Made by a program: the position numbers and the translations under genes. A stretch of DNA of 28,961 nucleotides from a virus. Below are positions 1 through 6,617 of this stretch, in pieces. The notes under the pieces were generated by a model. That model was not told the origin of the DNA. It searched no databases and saw only the letters and a list, made by a program, of their open reading frames with translations. The stretch's first letter is position 1, and each line of letters begins with the position of its first letter. The stretch spans positions 1 through 28,961 of IMG/VR virus record IMGVR_UViG_3300030061_001073; one strand, written 5' to 3'.

Positions 1-1
1 T

Positions 2-502
2 ACTGATAATAATTTAGGTTTTGGTGTAAATTCATTAAATGCAACTATTTCAGGTGATGAAAACACAGCTATAGGAGTAGGAAGTATGGTTAATTTAACT
101 TCTGGTAGCGACAACACGACTTTAGGTAAAGATGCTGCGTCAGCTTTGTTATCTGGAAATAATAATGTGCTAGTTGGTAAGAACGTAGGTTCTACTTTGG
201 CTACAGGTTCTGGTAATATCTTAATAGGTAAAGAAGCTAATGTCTCTTCAGCTAGTGTTTCAGGAAGCATCGCAATTGGAGGTGCTACTTCTGCTGGAGC
301 AAACGCAATAGCATTTGGAAAAGGAGCTACTGCTGGTGATAATGCTATAGCAATTGGCGGTGGTTCTAATGCTGCTGCTAGCACAATTAGCATTGCAGCC
401 GCTTCGACACCTTTAACGCTAAGTTCTGGTAATAACACAGGAACAGATCAACTACCTATAATGATAAACGGTGTACAGTATTACATAAATATATTTACAT
501 AA
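2..502 (+). CDS. Trimeric fibre protein, C-terminal part (left-truncated)
   Basis: The reading frame is open to the left edge of the window, so the visible 166 residues are only the C-terminal end. It is made of short Gly/Ala/Asn-rich repeats such as SGNNNVLVGK, SGNILIGKEA and GDNAIAIGGG. This is the pattern of the left-handed beta-roll of YadA-type head domains and of trimeric phage fibres. It ends in a compact tail, PIMINGVQYYINIFT, which could cap the trimer. By family knowledge such proteins are thin virion appendages that touch the host surface. An internal ATG at 86 lies inside the repeats and is unlikely to be the true start. The fibre role is inferred from repeat type and phage context; head fibre versus tail fibre cannot be told. 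Confidence 0.7.
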   Translation, partial: TDNNLGFGVNSLNATISGDENTAIGVGSMVNLTSGSDNTTLGKDAASALLSGNNNVLVGKNVGSTLATGSGNILIGKEANVSSASVSGSIAIGGATSAGANAIAFGKGATAGDNAIAIGGGSNAAASTISIAAASTPLTLSSGNNTGTDQLPIMINGVQYYINIFT

Positions 503-506
503 AATA

Positions 507-544
507 TTTCTACACCAGTAGAAAACCAAACTATCAAGTGATAG
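507..544 (+). other. Two small hairpins after the fibre gene
   Basis: Positions 507-513 (TTTCTAC) pair with 518-524 (GTAGAAA) around loop ACCA. Positions 531-536 (CTATCA) pair with 539-544 (TGATAG) around a two-base loop. Neither is followed by a T-run, so these are not classic intrinsic terminators. The 12-mer TACACCAGTAGA overlapping the first hairpin recurs at 592-603 inside the next gene. They may protect the mRNA 3' end or mark a processing site; this is speculative. Confidence 0.3.
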
Positions 545-579
545 TATAAATAACCAACGTTTAATTAAAAACCAAAACA

Positions 580-867
580 ATGACGTTTTTATACACCAGT
601 AGAGATTTTACCTCTACTACACGACCTGATCAAAGAATGATCAACCTTTGGAAACATATTACCGAAAAGAAAAACTGGAGAATAGTACAGTTACCAAATG
701 GATTTTTACAAACTGAATACTTACATCCGGACGAAGACGAGTGGATAGACGTAACAAGACGTGAAACTATTGCCGGTGCTGAACAAGCAATAGATGCATC
801 GATAGAACACTATGCTAAAAAACTTGAGTTCTTACAAGGACCCAAAGTTGTTAAAACATTCGAGTAA
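580..867 (+). CDS. Hypothetical protein, 95 aa
   Basis: A soluble 95-residue protein, not recognised. It is rich in aromatic and acidic residues (TEYLHPDEDEWIDVTRRE near residues 47-64), followed by a helical C-terminal half (AEQAIDASIEHYAKKLEFL). It has no signal peptide or membrane segment. The start is the ATG after the A-rich leader AAAAACCAAAACA, as for its neighbours. It stands between the fibre end and the chaperonin pair, separated from groEL by 26 bases, so it may be co-transcribed with groEL-groES. No function is assigned. Confidence 0.75.
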   Translation: MTFLYTSRDFTSTTRPDQRMINLWKHITEKKNWRIVQLPNGFLQTEYLHPDEDEWIDVTRRETIAGAEQAIDASIEHYAKKLEFLQGPKVVKTFE

Positions 868-893
868 AACCAAATATAATTTAATTAAATCAA

Positions 894-2432
894 ATGAACG
901 AAACAATAGTTAAGCATCTAAACTTCGGTGAAGATGCCAAAGCCGCTGTGTTTAGCGGTATAGATAAACTCACACAAGCTGTTAGCTCTACGCTTGGAGC
1001 TAGCGGCAAGTGTGTTATCTTAGAAGATACAAATGGAAACCCTAAGATAACTAAAGATGGTGTAACTGTAGCAGATTCAGTTATATTATTAGACCCAGTA
1101 GAAAACATGGGGGCAAGGCTTTTAAAAGAAGCAGCTAGAAAAACTGTAACAGAAGCAGGTGATGGCACAACAACAGCAACAGTACTGGCACATGCTATAC
1201 TGCTAGAAGCCGACAAGCATAAAGATTTAAACTCAAGAGATTTAAAACAAGGAATTAACTTGGCTGTAGACAAAGTAGTGCAATACCTTGAGAAACATTC
1301 CTCAGAAGTAAAAGGAGATGTAATTGAACAAGTAGCTACTATATCAGCCAATAATGACCGTGAGTTAGGCCAACTCATTGGTCAAGCATTTAGGTCAGTT
1401 GATGAAACAGGTATAGTTATAATGGAAACACATGACTTACCAGAAACAACTGTAGAAAGCATTGAAGGAGTACAATATGAAAAAGGTTTAATTAATAGCC
1501 ATTTTATTACTAACAAAGAAAATGGTACATCAGAACTTGAAGAACCATTAGTGCTCATTGTAGAAAGTCAAGTAGATAACATACGTAAGATACAAAGTGT
1601 ACTAGAATATGTTATTAAAAACAATAAAGCTTTATTTATTATAGCAGATGTAGAGCCGCAAGTTATGACTGCGCTAGCTATGAATAAAACTAAAGGTAAT
1701 ATTAAAATCAACATTGTAGATGCTCCACACTTTGGCGCTAATAAAAAAGACACATTAGATGATTTAGCAATGTTAACTGGTGCTACTGTTATCAACGAGG
1801 ATTTAGGCGATGATATGGATTTAATACAACCAGAACATTTAGGTGAATGCTTAAAGGTTGTAACTAACAAAGCAGAGAGTATAATCCAAGTAGAAGAAAT
1901 ACCAGAAGTTGTAGAAGAACTAATTAAAAATATTCAAGCAAAGATTAAAAACCAACCTAATCCTAATTTAGTTATAAACTATGAAAAAAGATTAGCTAGA
2001 TTGTCAGCTAAGGTTGCAATCGTTAGAGTTGGTGCTAATTCAGAGGTTGAACTAAAAGAAAAAAGAGATCGTGTTGAAGATGCTATATGCGCTACAAAAG
2101 CCGCGATCAAAGAAGGAATAGTGCCAGGAGGAGGTATAGCTTTGCTCAATGCAGCAAGTAGTGTTACACCTAGGTCTGTGTCAGAACAAGTTTTATTAGA
2201 TGCTATTAAAGCACCTTATAGAACAATACTAGAAAATGCTGGTATAGAAGACTACGAAGTTCCAAAAGTAAAAGGAAGAGGATTAAATGTGGTTACAGGG
2301 AAAACGGTAAATATGGTAAAGTCCGGAATAATAGATCCCTTGCTAGTTACTAAAAGTGCACTAAGGAACGCGGCTTCAGTAGCGACTACTATTTTATCTA
2401 CAGATTGTGTCATTAATAACTTAAGGGCATGA
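894..2432 (+). CDS. groEL: GroEL-type chaperonin (phage-encoded, 60 kDa class)
   Basis: A 512-residue group I chaperonin that would form the ATP-driven folding cage. The three ATP-site aspartates of E. coli GroEL (D52, D87, D398) are matched by D55 in ITKDGVTVA, D90 in AGDGTTTATVL and D396 in RVEDAICATKAAIKEG. The PGGGIALLNAA motif (411-421) and a C-terminal equatorial segment GIIDPLLVTKSALRNAASVA (478-497) are also present. It is shorter than the usual 545-550 residues and ends in CVINNLRA without the flexible Gly-Gly-Met tail that lines the cavity floor in bacterial GroEL. The stop overlaps the groES start by four bases (ATGA), implying coupled translation. Gene order groEL-groES is the reverse of the common bacterial operon. 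Phage GroELs are known in some large phages and in virioplankton; a role in folding capsid or fibre proteins is inferred. Confidence 0.96.
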   Translation: MNETIVKHLNFGEDAKAAVFSGIDKLTQAVSSTLGASGKCVILEDTNGNPKITKDGVTVADSVILLDPVENMGARLLKEAARKTVTEAGDGTTTATVLAHAILLEADKHKDLNSRDLKQGINLAVDKVVQYLEKHSSEVKGDVIEQVATISANNDRELGQLIGQAFRSVDETGIVIMETHDLPETTVESIEGVQYEKGLINSHFITNKENGTSELEEPLVLIVESQVDNIRKIQSVLEYVIKNNKALFIIADVEPQVMTALAMNKTKGNIKINIVDAPHFGANKKDTLDDLAMLTGATVINEDLGDDMDLIQPEHLGECLKVVTNKAESIIQVEEIPEVVEELIKNIQAKIKNQPNPNLVINYEKRLARLSAKVAIVRVGANSEVELKEKRDRVEDAICATKAAIKEGIVPGGGIALLNAASSVTPRSVSEQVLLDAIKAPYRTILENAGIEDYEVPKVKGRGLNVVTGKTVNMVKSGIIDPLLVTKSALRNAASVATTILSTDCVINNLRA

Positions 2433-2689
2433 AAGCAATTGGAAAAAATATAGTGGTGTTACCAGTAAAAGAAACTGAAACAAGAACAAAAGGTGGGTTG
2501 CTATTAGCAGAAGCCCACCGTGAAGATATAAGATACCGCATGGCTAAGGTTGTTACAATAGGAGACGCTGTAGCTGGATTAAAAGCTAATGACACTATTT
2601 ATTATGATAGACACGCTGGGTTTGGTATAGAAATAAAAAACGAAAAACTTACAATAATAAAAGAAGGCGATGTAGTAGTCGTCTTGTAA
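2429..2689 (+). CDS. groES: GroES-type co-chaperonin
   Basis: An 86-residue lid protein for GroEL. The N-terminal strand IGKNIVVLPVKETETRTKGG leads into a mobile loop whose binding tip G22-G23-L24-L25-L26 matches the GGIVL tip of E. coli GroES. The core strands follow (AKVVTIGD, NDTIYYDRHAGFGIEI, KLTIIKEGDVVVVL). It is about 11 residues shorter than E. coli GroES. The loss falls between TIGD and KANDTI, where the roof beta-hairpin of the dome normally sits; phage T4 gp31 also lacks this hairpin (family knowledge). The start codon overlaps the groEL stop by four bases, so the two proteins should be made together. Confidence 0.93.
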   Translation: MKAIGKNIVVLPVKETETRTKGGLLLAEAHREDIRYRMAKVVTIGDAVAGLKANDTIYYDRHAGFGIEIKNEKLTIIKEGDVVVVL

Positions 2690-2700
2690 AAACAAACATT

Positions 2701-3111
2701 ATGGCAAACGGAACATACAATAACCCAAGAGCAGGTACTAATAGCTCAAAGAATAGAATGAAGTCTATGATGAATAAAGTTAATGATCCTAAAAAATCAA
2801 CTTTAGACAAAAGTGATAAAATTTCTCAAGATTATATATTGCCTGAATTAGAAGTATCAAGCAGAGTAGAACAAATTGATGGTGATTTTGAATTTTCTAA
2901 AGATAGAATTTATCATCAACCTAACCCTAAAGTTACTAAGTCTACTTCTAAAGATATAAAAAAGATAATAAGCAATTCACCTAGCTCTAGAGAAATGGAA
3001 GTGAGAAGAGAAGAACAAGATTGGTTAAGTGGTTTAGATGATCCTACACCGGATAAAGATTATTCTAAATTTATGAAGTCTACTGGTAGGTTTCCTAAAA
3101 TTTACAAATAA
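2701..3111 (+). CDS. Hypothetical basic, disordered protein, 136 aa
   Basis: Not recognised. The 136 residues are rich in Lys, Ser, Asp and Pro with little hydrophobic core, so the protein is probably mostly disordered. It starts MANGTYNNPRAG and carries a more ordered-looking patch around EMEVRREEQDWLSGL (residues 99-113). The start context (AAACATT then ATGGCAAACGGAA) is almost repeated before the next gene, and both proteins begin MANG. Together with the genes at 3134 and 3992 it forms a set of small basic proteins that could be virion-internal or DNA-associated; that role is inference from composition and position only. Confidence 0.75.
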   Translation: MANGTYNNPRAGTNSSKNRMKSMMNKVNDPKKSTLDKSDKISQDYILPELEVSSRVEQIDGDFEFSKDRIYHQPNPKVTKSTSKDIKKIISNSPSSREMEVRREEQDWLSGLDDPTPDKDYSKFMKSTGRFPKIYK

Positions 3112-3133
3112 TTAAAATTAAAAAACAAAAATT

Positions 3134-3565
3134 ATGGCAAACGGAAAAAAAGATCCACCAAAATCTATAGGTAAAGCAATTGTTAACACACTTCTTGATC
3201 CATTTGAAGTTAGTAAATCAATAGATAAAATAAACCCTGTTGAAAACATATATGAAATGGGTAAAAAGTTTTATGCCCCAATAACTAATTTGTTTGGAAA
3301 AGAAGAAGATGCTAAACAAGCTACTAAAGGTGGAATAACAAAAAGTGCTCCAAAACCATCTCCTAAGTCATCTTCAACGGTATACATAGGGAAACCACGT
3401 CCTACAGGTACTACAAAACAATCAACTCCTATTAAAGGAGGAATTGACCCTTTACCAAAACAAAAAGCTGATCCACATCCTATTAATAAAAAAATGGAAA
3501 ATACCTATACAGAAAAATTTCAAAATCCTCGCCACGACTTGATAGAAGGAGATAAAAATTTATGA
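3134..3565 (+). CDS. Hypothetical basic protein, 143 aa
   Basis: Not recognised. Residues 1-60 could fold (IVNTLLDPFEVSKSID, NIYEMGKKFYAPITNLFG), and the remainder is a Lys/Pro/Ser/Thr-rich low-complexity tail. It starts MANGKKDPPKS after the leader AAAACAAAAATT, sharing both start context and first four residues with the gene at 2701. Its stop overlaps the next start by four bases (ATGA at 3562-3565), so expression is coupled to the winged-helix-like gene. Possibly a minor virion or scaffold-associated protein; no firm function. Confidence 0.72.
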   Translation: MANGKKDPPKSIGKAIVNTLLDPFEVSKSIDKINPVENIYEMGKKFYAPITNLFGKEEDAKQATKGGITKSAPKPSPKSSSTVYIGKPRPTGTTKQSTPIKGGIDPLPKQKADPHPINKKMENTYTEKFQNPRHDLIEGDKNL

Positions 3566-3990
3566 GAAAACCTACACCACAAGACCTTAAAGATTTAAAC
3601 CTACTTAAACACTATAGAATAATAAGGAAATGGGCTTGTAAAGCAAATGGACTTAACGATGCAGATTTAGAACTTTTAATATATTTAGATTCTTTAGAGC
3701 ATTTTACAAAACAGGATTTTAAAACTGGTCAATATTCTTTTTCTTGGGATAATAGAAGGTGGAATAAATTAATAAAAAAAGATTGGGTTGTAGTATGGAG
3801 ACATCACAATAGAACAACTCAAAAGTATAACATTTATAAAACATCTTTTAAATTTAAACATATTCTAAGTAGAATGTACAGAATAATGTTAGGTGAAGAA
3901 GATTTACCAGATATAAAGAAAAAGAAATCATATACAGACAAAGTTATGGCATTTGCTATGGCAAATGTTAATAACGATAAAACAAGATAA
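3562..3990 (+). CDS. Winged-helix-like (MarR-like) protein, putative
   Basis: 142 residues. The segment LNDADLELLIYLDSLEHFT (31-49) reads as the first helices of a winged-helix fold. SFSWDNRRWNKLIKKDWVVV (59-78) would be the recognition helix and the turn into the wing, WRHHNRTTQKYNIYKTS (79-95) the wing hairpin, and FKHILSRMYRIMLGEEDLP (98-116) the final helix, the order found in MarR-type proteins. It is strongly basic, consistent with nucleic-acid binding. It lies among virion-type small genes rather than beside an obvious operator, so it may be a late regulator or a structural protein that reuses the fold. Fold assignment is by pattern only. Confidence 0.6.
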   Translation: MRKPTPQDLKDLNLLKHYRIIRKWACKANGLNDADLELLIYLDSLEHFTKQDFKTGQYSFSWDNRRWNKLIKKDWVVVWRHHNRTTQKYNIYKTSFKFKHILSRMYRIMLGEEDLPDIKKKKSYTDKVMAFAMANVNNDKTR

Positions 3991-3991
3991 T

Positions 3992-4855
3992 ATGGCAACT
4001 GATACTAGAAACATAGGAGATAAAAAGTCGATACTTGAGCAAACTACTGCGGGTATGCTTAGTTCTGGTTTGAGTACTAAAAAGCAAACTAATGATAATA
4101 CTATAGTTAAGTCAAGTGATGGTTCACCAGTGATAACTGATCCTTCTAAGATTAAACCTAAAAATATTGCAGACATAGCCAAAGAGTCAAACAAGTCTAG
4201 TGGTGAAGGTTCTTTTATAAAACTTAATGAAAAGCAAAAAGACCAAATACAAGCTTCTTATGATAGGAGCAATATGAGGCAGGCTGCTAGATTATTAAAG
4301 AACACAGGTGAAATAGGTACTATAAAATCTGAATATGCAGATGAAAAAAATATAGGGCGTTTAGATTTAAAAAATATAAAAGCTCAAGATAGAATAAATA
4401 AACGTTTAGAAAGTTCAAGAAATAGACTTGATAAAAAAATACTAAAACGTACTGGAGACGCAAGTTTAACTTATAGAAATAGATCCGCTAAACAAGCTGC
4501 TAATGAAGAAAGATTTTCTAATATAGCAAAACAACTTCCTAAACCAATTGATTTAAGTAAAAGTGTTAAAGATATAAGACTTCTTATAGATCAACCAATT
4601 AAAAAAGAATTTTTTAATAAAGGTAAAATAGTTGATGGAGTGTCCATAGGCCGTGGATTTGATAAAAGCACTGTTTCTTCTTCTTCATTTAACAGAGCTG
4701 GAAAATATAACACATCTGAAAGTTTTAAATTTAAAGAATCTGAAAAACCAGGAAAACCTGTGTTTAATTATTCAAATACAAAAAATTATACAAGTGGACA
4801 AGACGCAGAAACTGGAATTAAAAATATTAGTTTTAATATAAATAAATATAAGTAA
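3992..4855 (+). CDS. Hypothetical Lys/Ser-rich protein, 287 aa
   Basis: Not recognised. I place the start at the ATG at 3992, just after the upstream stop and in a leader like its neighbours; an in-frame ATG at 3953 lies inside the previous gene. The protein is basic and low in hydrophobic residues. A central helical stretch (about residues 75-165, with NMRQAARLLKNTGEIGTIKS and RLDLKNIKAQDRINKRLESS) is flanked by Ser/Thr/Lys-rich linkers and an Asn-rich tail ending FNINKYK. Such composition is common in internal virion or ejected proteins, but that is inference. No membrane segment. Confidence 0.72.
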   Translation: MATDTRNIGDKKSILEQTTAGMLSSGLSTKKQTNDNTIVKSSDGSPVITDPSKIKPKNIADIAKESNKSSGEGSFIKLNEKQKDQIQASYDRSNMRQAARLLKNTGEIGTIKSEYADEKNIGRLDLKNIKAQDRINKRLESSRNRLDKKILKRTGDASLTYRNRSAKQAANEERFSNIAKQLPKPIDLSKSVKDIRLLIDQPIKKEFFNKGKIVDGVSIGRGFDKSTVSSSSFNRAGKYNTSESFKFKESEKPGKPVFNYSNTKNYTSGQDAETGIKNISFNINKYK

Positions 4856-4858
4856 AAA

Positions 4859-5260
4859 ATGATAGGTAGAATAGCAGGGGCAGTAATGGGTGGAGTTGGA
4901 TCATTACTTGGCTCTAAAGGAGAAGAAGGTAGAGGTAAAGACTTTTTTAAATCTGTAGCTAAAGGTGCTATAACTGGTCCTGTAGGTACAGGTATTTTAA
5001 AAGGTATAAAAGAAAGAAGAGAGATTAATCAAGCCGAAAGAGATGAAACTCAACGTCAAGAATCTTTAGACGCTTTTATGGCTAGTCAACCTGCGCCTGT
5101 AGATTTAAATCAAGGTAATCAAAATTTTGTTTCACCTCAGCAAACGCCAGGAACTAATGGTACTGCACCAGCTAATCCAGTATTTAATCAAGATAGTTTT
5201 AATAGAATGTCAGCAGTAGCTGATCCAACACAAGATACTTACGGATCTTTATTCACATAA
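4859..5260 (+). CDS. Hypothetical protein with Gly-rich hydrophobic N-terminus, 133 aa
   Basis: Not recognised. Residues 1-19 (MIGRIAGAVMGGVGSLLGS) form a glycine-zipper-like hydrophobic segment. A second weaker one follows (VAKGAITGPVGTGILKGIK, 34-52), and then a charged helix (KERREINQAERDETQRQ) and a disordered Gln/Asn/Pro-rich tail. Short hydrophobic Gly-rich N-termini of this kind occur in phage internal or membrane-interacting virion proteins; here that is only a suggestion. It begins three bases after the preceding stop and shares its direction and leader style. Confidence 0.7.
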   Translation: MIGRIAGAVMGGVGSLLGSKGEEGRGKDFFKSVAKGAITGPVGTGILKGIKERREINQAERDETQRQESLDAFMASQPAPVDLNQGNQNFVSPQQTPGTNGTAPANPVFNQDSFNRMSAVADPTQDTYGSLFT

Positions 5261-5274
5261 TAAAAAGAAATAAA

Positions 5275-5442
5275 ATGCCAAGTTACGGAGAAAAACAAAT
5301 GCCTGCTGGAGTTGATAAAAGCCCAGCAATGAAACCTTTAGGTAAAAGAACAATGAGATCTAAAGATTCAACAATAGCACCAGCGCTTACAATAGATAAT
5401 TGTGAGTATAAAGGTAATGCAGCTATTAGAGCAAACCAGTGA
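5275..5442 (+). CDS. Hypothetical short protein, 55 aa
   Basis: A 55-codon frame from ATG at 5275 to TGA at 5440-5442 with the local style of leader (AAAAAGAAATAAA). The product is basic and polar, starts MPSYGEKQMPAGVDKSPAMK and contains one Cys (Cys43). The KSPAMKPLGKR stretch resembles the KSPM repeats of the protein at 6618. It overlaps the next gene, which begins in another frame before this one ends. Supported by filling an otherwise empty gap and by leader type; function unknown. Confidence 0.55.
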   Translation: MPSYGEKQMPAGVDKSPAMKPLGKRTMRSKDSTIAPALTIDNCEYKGNAAIRANQ

Positions 5443-5599
5443 CATGGGCTTGCAAGATTTAAAGCTGTACTTACTTAATACAGCGTCTTTCACTATAGCT
5501 AGTTTTGACTGGATAGAACCTACTTTAAAAGTTGTATTATTACTTTTGACTATAGGTTATACTGCTCATAAATGGTGGAAGTTAAAGAACGATAAATAA
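5417..5599 (+). CDS. Small single-span membrane protein, 60 aa
   Basis: A short protein with one clear transmembrane helix, TLKVVLLLLTIGYTAHKWWK, near the C-terminus, and a basic tail (KLKNDK). I use the ATG at 5417; an in-frame GTG at 5402 would add five residues (MSIKV) and enlarge the overlap with the gene before. The stop TAA shares its last base with the ATG of the DUF5675-type gene (TAATG), so the two are probably translated together. Being next to a candidate cell-wall enzyme, it could be a holin, pinholin or spanin-like partner. The evidence is position and topology only. Confidence 0.68.
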   Translation: MQLLEQTSDMGLQDLKLYLLNTASFTIASFDWIEPTLKVVLLLLTIGYTAHKWWKLKNDK

Positions 5600-6057
5600 T
5601 GGAAATAAAACTCAAACGTATTGCTGACAATGGAGATGCATCTATAAGCTTATTTTATATAGATGATGAGTTTCAATGTTTTGTAATAGAGGATGAGTAT
5701 AGAACAAAAAAAGTTTACGGAGAAACTAGAATACCTGAAGGTACATATAACATGGACCTAAGGCGTGAAGGAGGATTCCATTCTAGATACTCTAAGAAGT
5801 TTTCTGACCACAAAGGTATGTTATGTTTATATAATAAGCCTAACTGGACTTTAGAAAACGCTGGAATGAGTTTCCAATACATATTAATACATACAGGTAA
5901 CACTGATGAACATACCGCTGGTTGTTTACTACTAAATGATGTAGTCGATGCTAGTAAATTTACTGGAAGTTATTCCACTCAAGCATATAAACGTATCTAT
6001 CCAAAGATAGCAGATTATATCGAAGAGTGTGGACCAGTGCAAATAATAGTAGAATGA
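5599..6057 (+). CDS. DUF5675-like protein, candidate cell-wall-active (lysis) protein
   Basis: 152 residues resembling the DUF5675 family common in phages and Bacteroidetes elements. Family-like motifs are CFVIEDEYRTKKVYGETRIP (27-46), EGTYNMDLR (47-55), KGMLCLYNKPNW (72-83) and ILIHTGNTDEHTAGCLLL (95-112). His98 and Cys109 are spaced in a way that recalls the His...Cys catalytic layout of YkuD-type L,D-transpeptidases, hence a possible peptidoglycan role; this link is inference, not established function. No signal peptide, as expected for a holin-released enzyme. It overlaps the membrane-protein gene before by one base and the next gene by four bases (ATGA). No other endolysin-like gene is visible in the window. 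Confidence 0.75.
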   Translation: MEIKLKRIADNGDASISLFYIDDEFQCFVIEDEYRTKKVYGETRIPEGTYNMDLRREGGFHSRYSKKFSDHKGMLCLYNKPNWTLENAGMSFQYILIHTGNTDEHTAGCLLLNDVVDASKFTGSYSTQAYKRIYPKIADYIEECGPVQIIVE

Positions 6058-6287
6058 ATAGATACGACAAAGACATGATGCATGAAAGAGAATTAATCTA
6101 TGATGCAAAAGGTCAATTACACAAAGCGGATAAAGCTTATAAAAAAGGAGATAAAGGTAAAAAGCAAGAAATGATTCACGACCGTGAATTAATATACGAT
6201 GCTAAAACAGACATACATAAAGAAGACATGGCTAAAAAAAGAGGTATGCATCCTGGTACTCATAAGATTTTAAAACACATGAAGTAG
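6054..6287 (+). CDS. Small charged protein with an internal repeat, 77 aa
   Basis: I place the start at ATG 6054, which overlaps the DUF5675-like stop by four bases; upstream in-frame starts lie inside that gene. The protein is nearly all charged residues and helix formers. It contains a clear duplication: HERELIYDAKGQLHKAD (10-26) and HDRELIYDAKTDIHKED (42-58), separated by a Lys/Gly linker. It ends in a His/Lys-rich tail (MHPGTHKILKHMK). Two copies of a helical hairpin are the simplest reading. Function unknown. Confidence 0.68.
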   Translation: MNRYDKDMMHERELIYDAKGQLHKADKAYKKGDKGKKQEMIHDRELIYDAKTDIHKEDMAKKRGMHPGTHKILKHMK

Positions 6288-6288
6288 C

Positions 6289-6612
6289 ATGTCTTTTAAG
6301 TTAACTGCTCCATATAAAATAGATAATACACCTATATACTTTGTAGAAGAAGAAGATGGTATTTTAGGTAGAGCTAATATAAATGGAACTATTACTATAA
6401 ACAACAAAATAAAAGATCCTAAGCAGTTAGAAAAAATTATAAAACATGAAAAAATTCATGTTGAACAAATGAAAGATGGTAGGTTAGCCTACGATGATGA
6501 AAACATTTATCACCGTAAAAGCGGTAAAGGTAAATGGACAGTTAAAAAAAGAAGTAAAAAAACAAATGGCTCACCGGTAACTTGGTGGGAAAAAGAAGCT
6601 TATAAAAAATAA
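6289..6612 (+). CDS. Putative mini zinc metallopeptidase (HExxH), 107 aa
   Basis: The central motif KHEKIHVEQ carries H53-E54-x-x-H57, the zinc-binding and catalytic signature of zincin peptidases. A downstream segment, TWWEKEAYKK, supplies E101 or E103 as a possible third ligand in the gluzincin manner. An N-terminal beta-rich part (DGILGRANINGTITINN) precedes the active helix, as in minimal zincins. At 107 residues it is very short, so it may be a minimal domain acting on a phage or cell-wall substrate, or an inactive structural relative. It lies one base after the previous stop, within the lysis-type small-gene block. Metal binding is inferred from the motif. Confidence 0.62.
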   Translation: MSFKLTAPYKIDNTPIYFVEEEDGILGRANINGTITINNKIKDPKQLEKIIKHEKIHVEQMKDGRLAYDDENIYHRKSGKGKWTVKKRSKKTNGSPVTWWEKEAYKK

Positions 6613-6617
6613 ATATT

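Noticed and set aside
890-1378. Long minus-strand frame opposite groEL (also 1568-1870)
   Set aside because: The + strand encodes a clearly conserved GroEL; the reverse frames have no recognisable domain and follow from codon structure.
3953-3991. Earlier start for the 287-residue protein
   Set aside because: It would lie within the coding end of the winged-helix-like gene; the ATG at 3992 follows that stop directly.
4653-4841. Short Leu/Ile/Asn-rich + strand frame
   Set aside because: Shadow of the 287-residue protein, with low-complexity translation.
6027-6053. Earlier start for the repeat protein at 6054
   Set aside because: The ATGA overlap at 6054 is the local pattern of coupling; the earlier start lies deeper inside the DUF5675-like gene.
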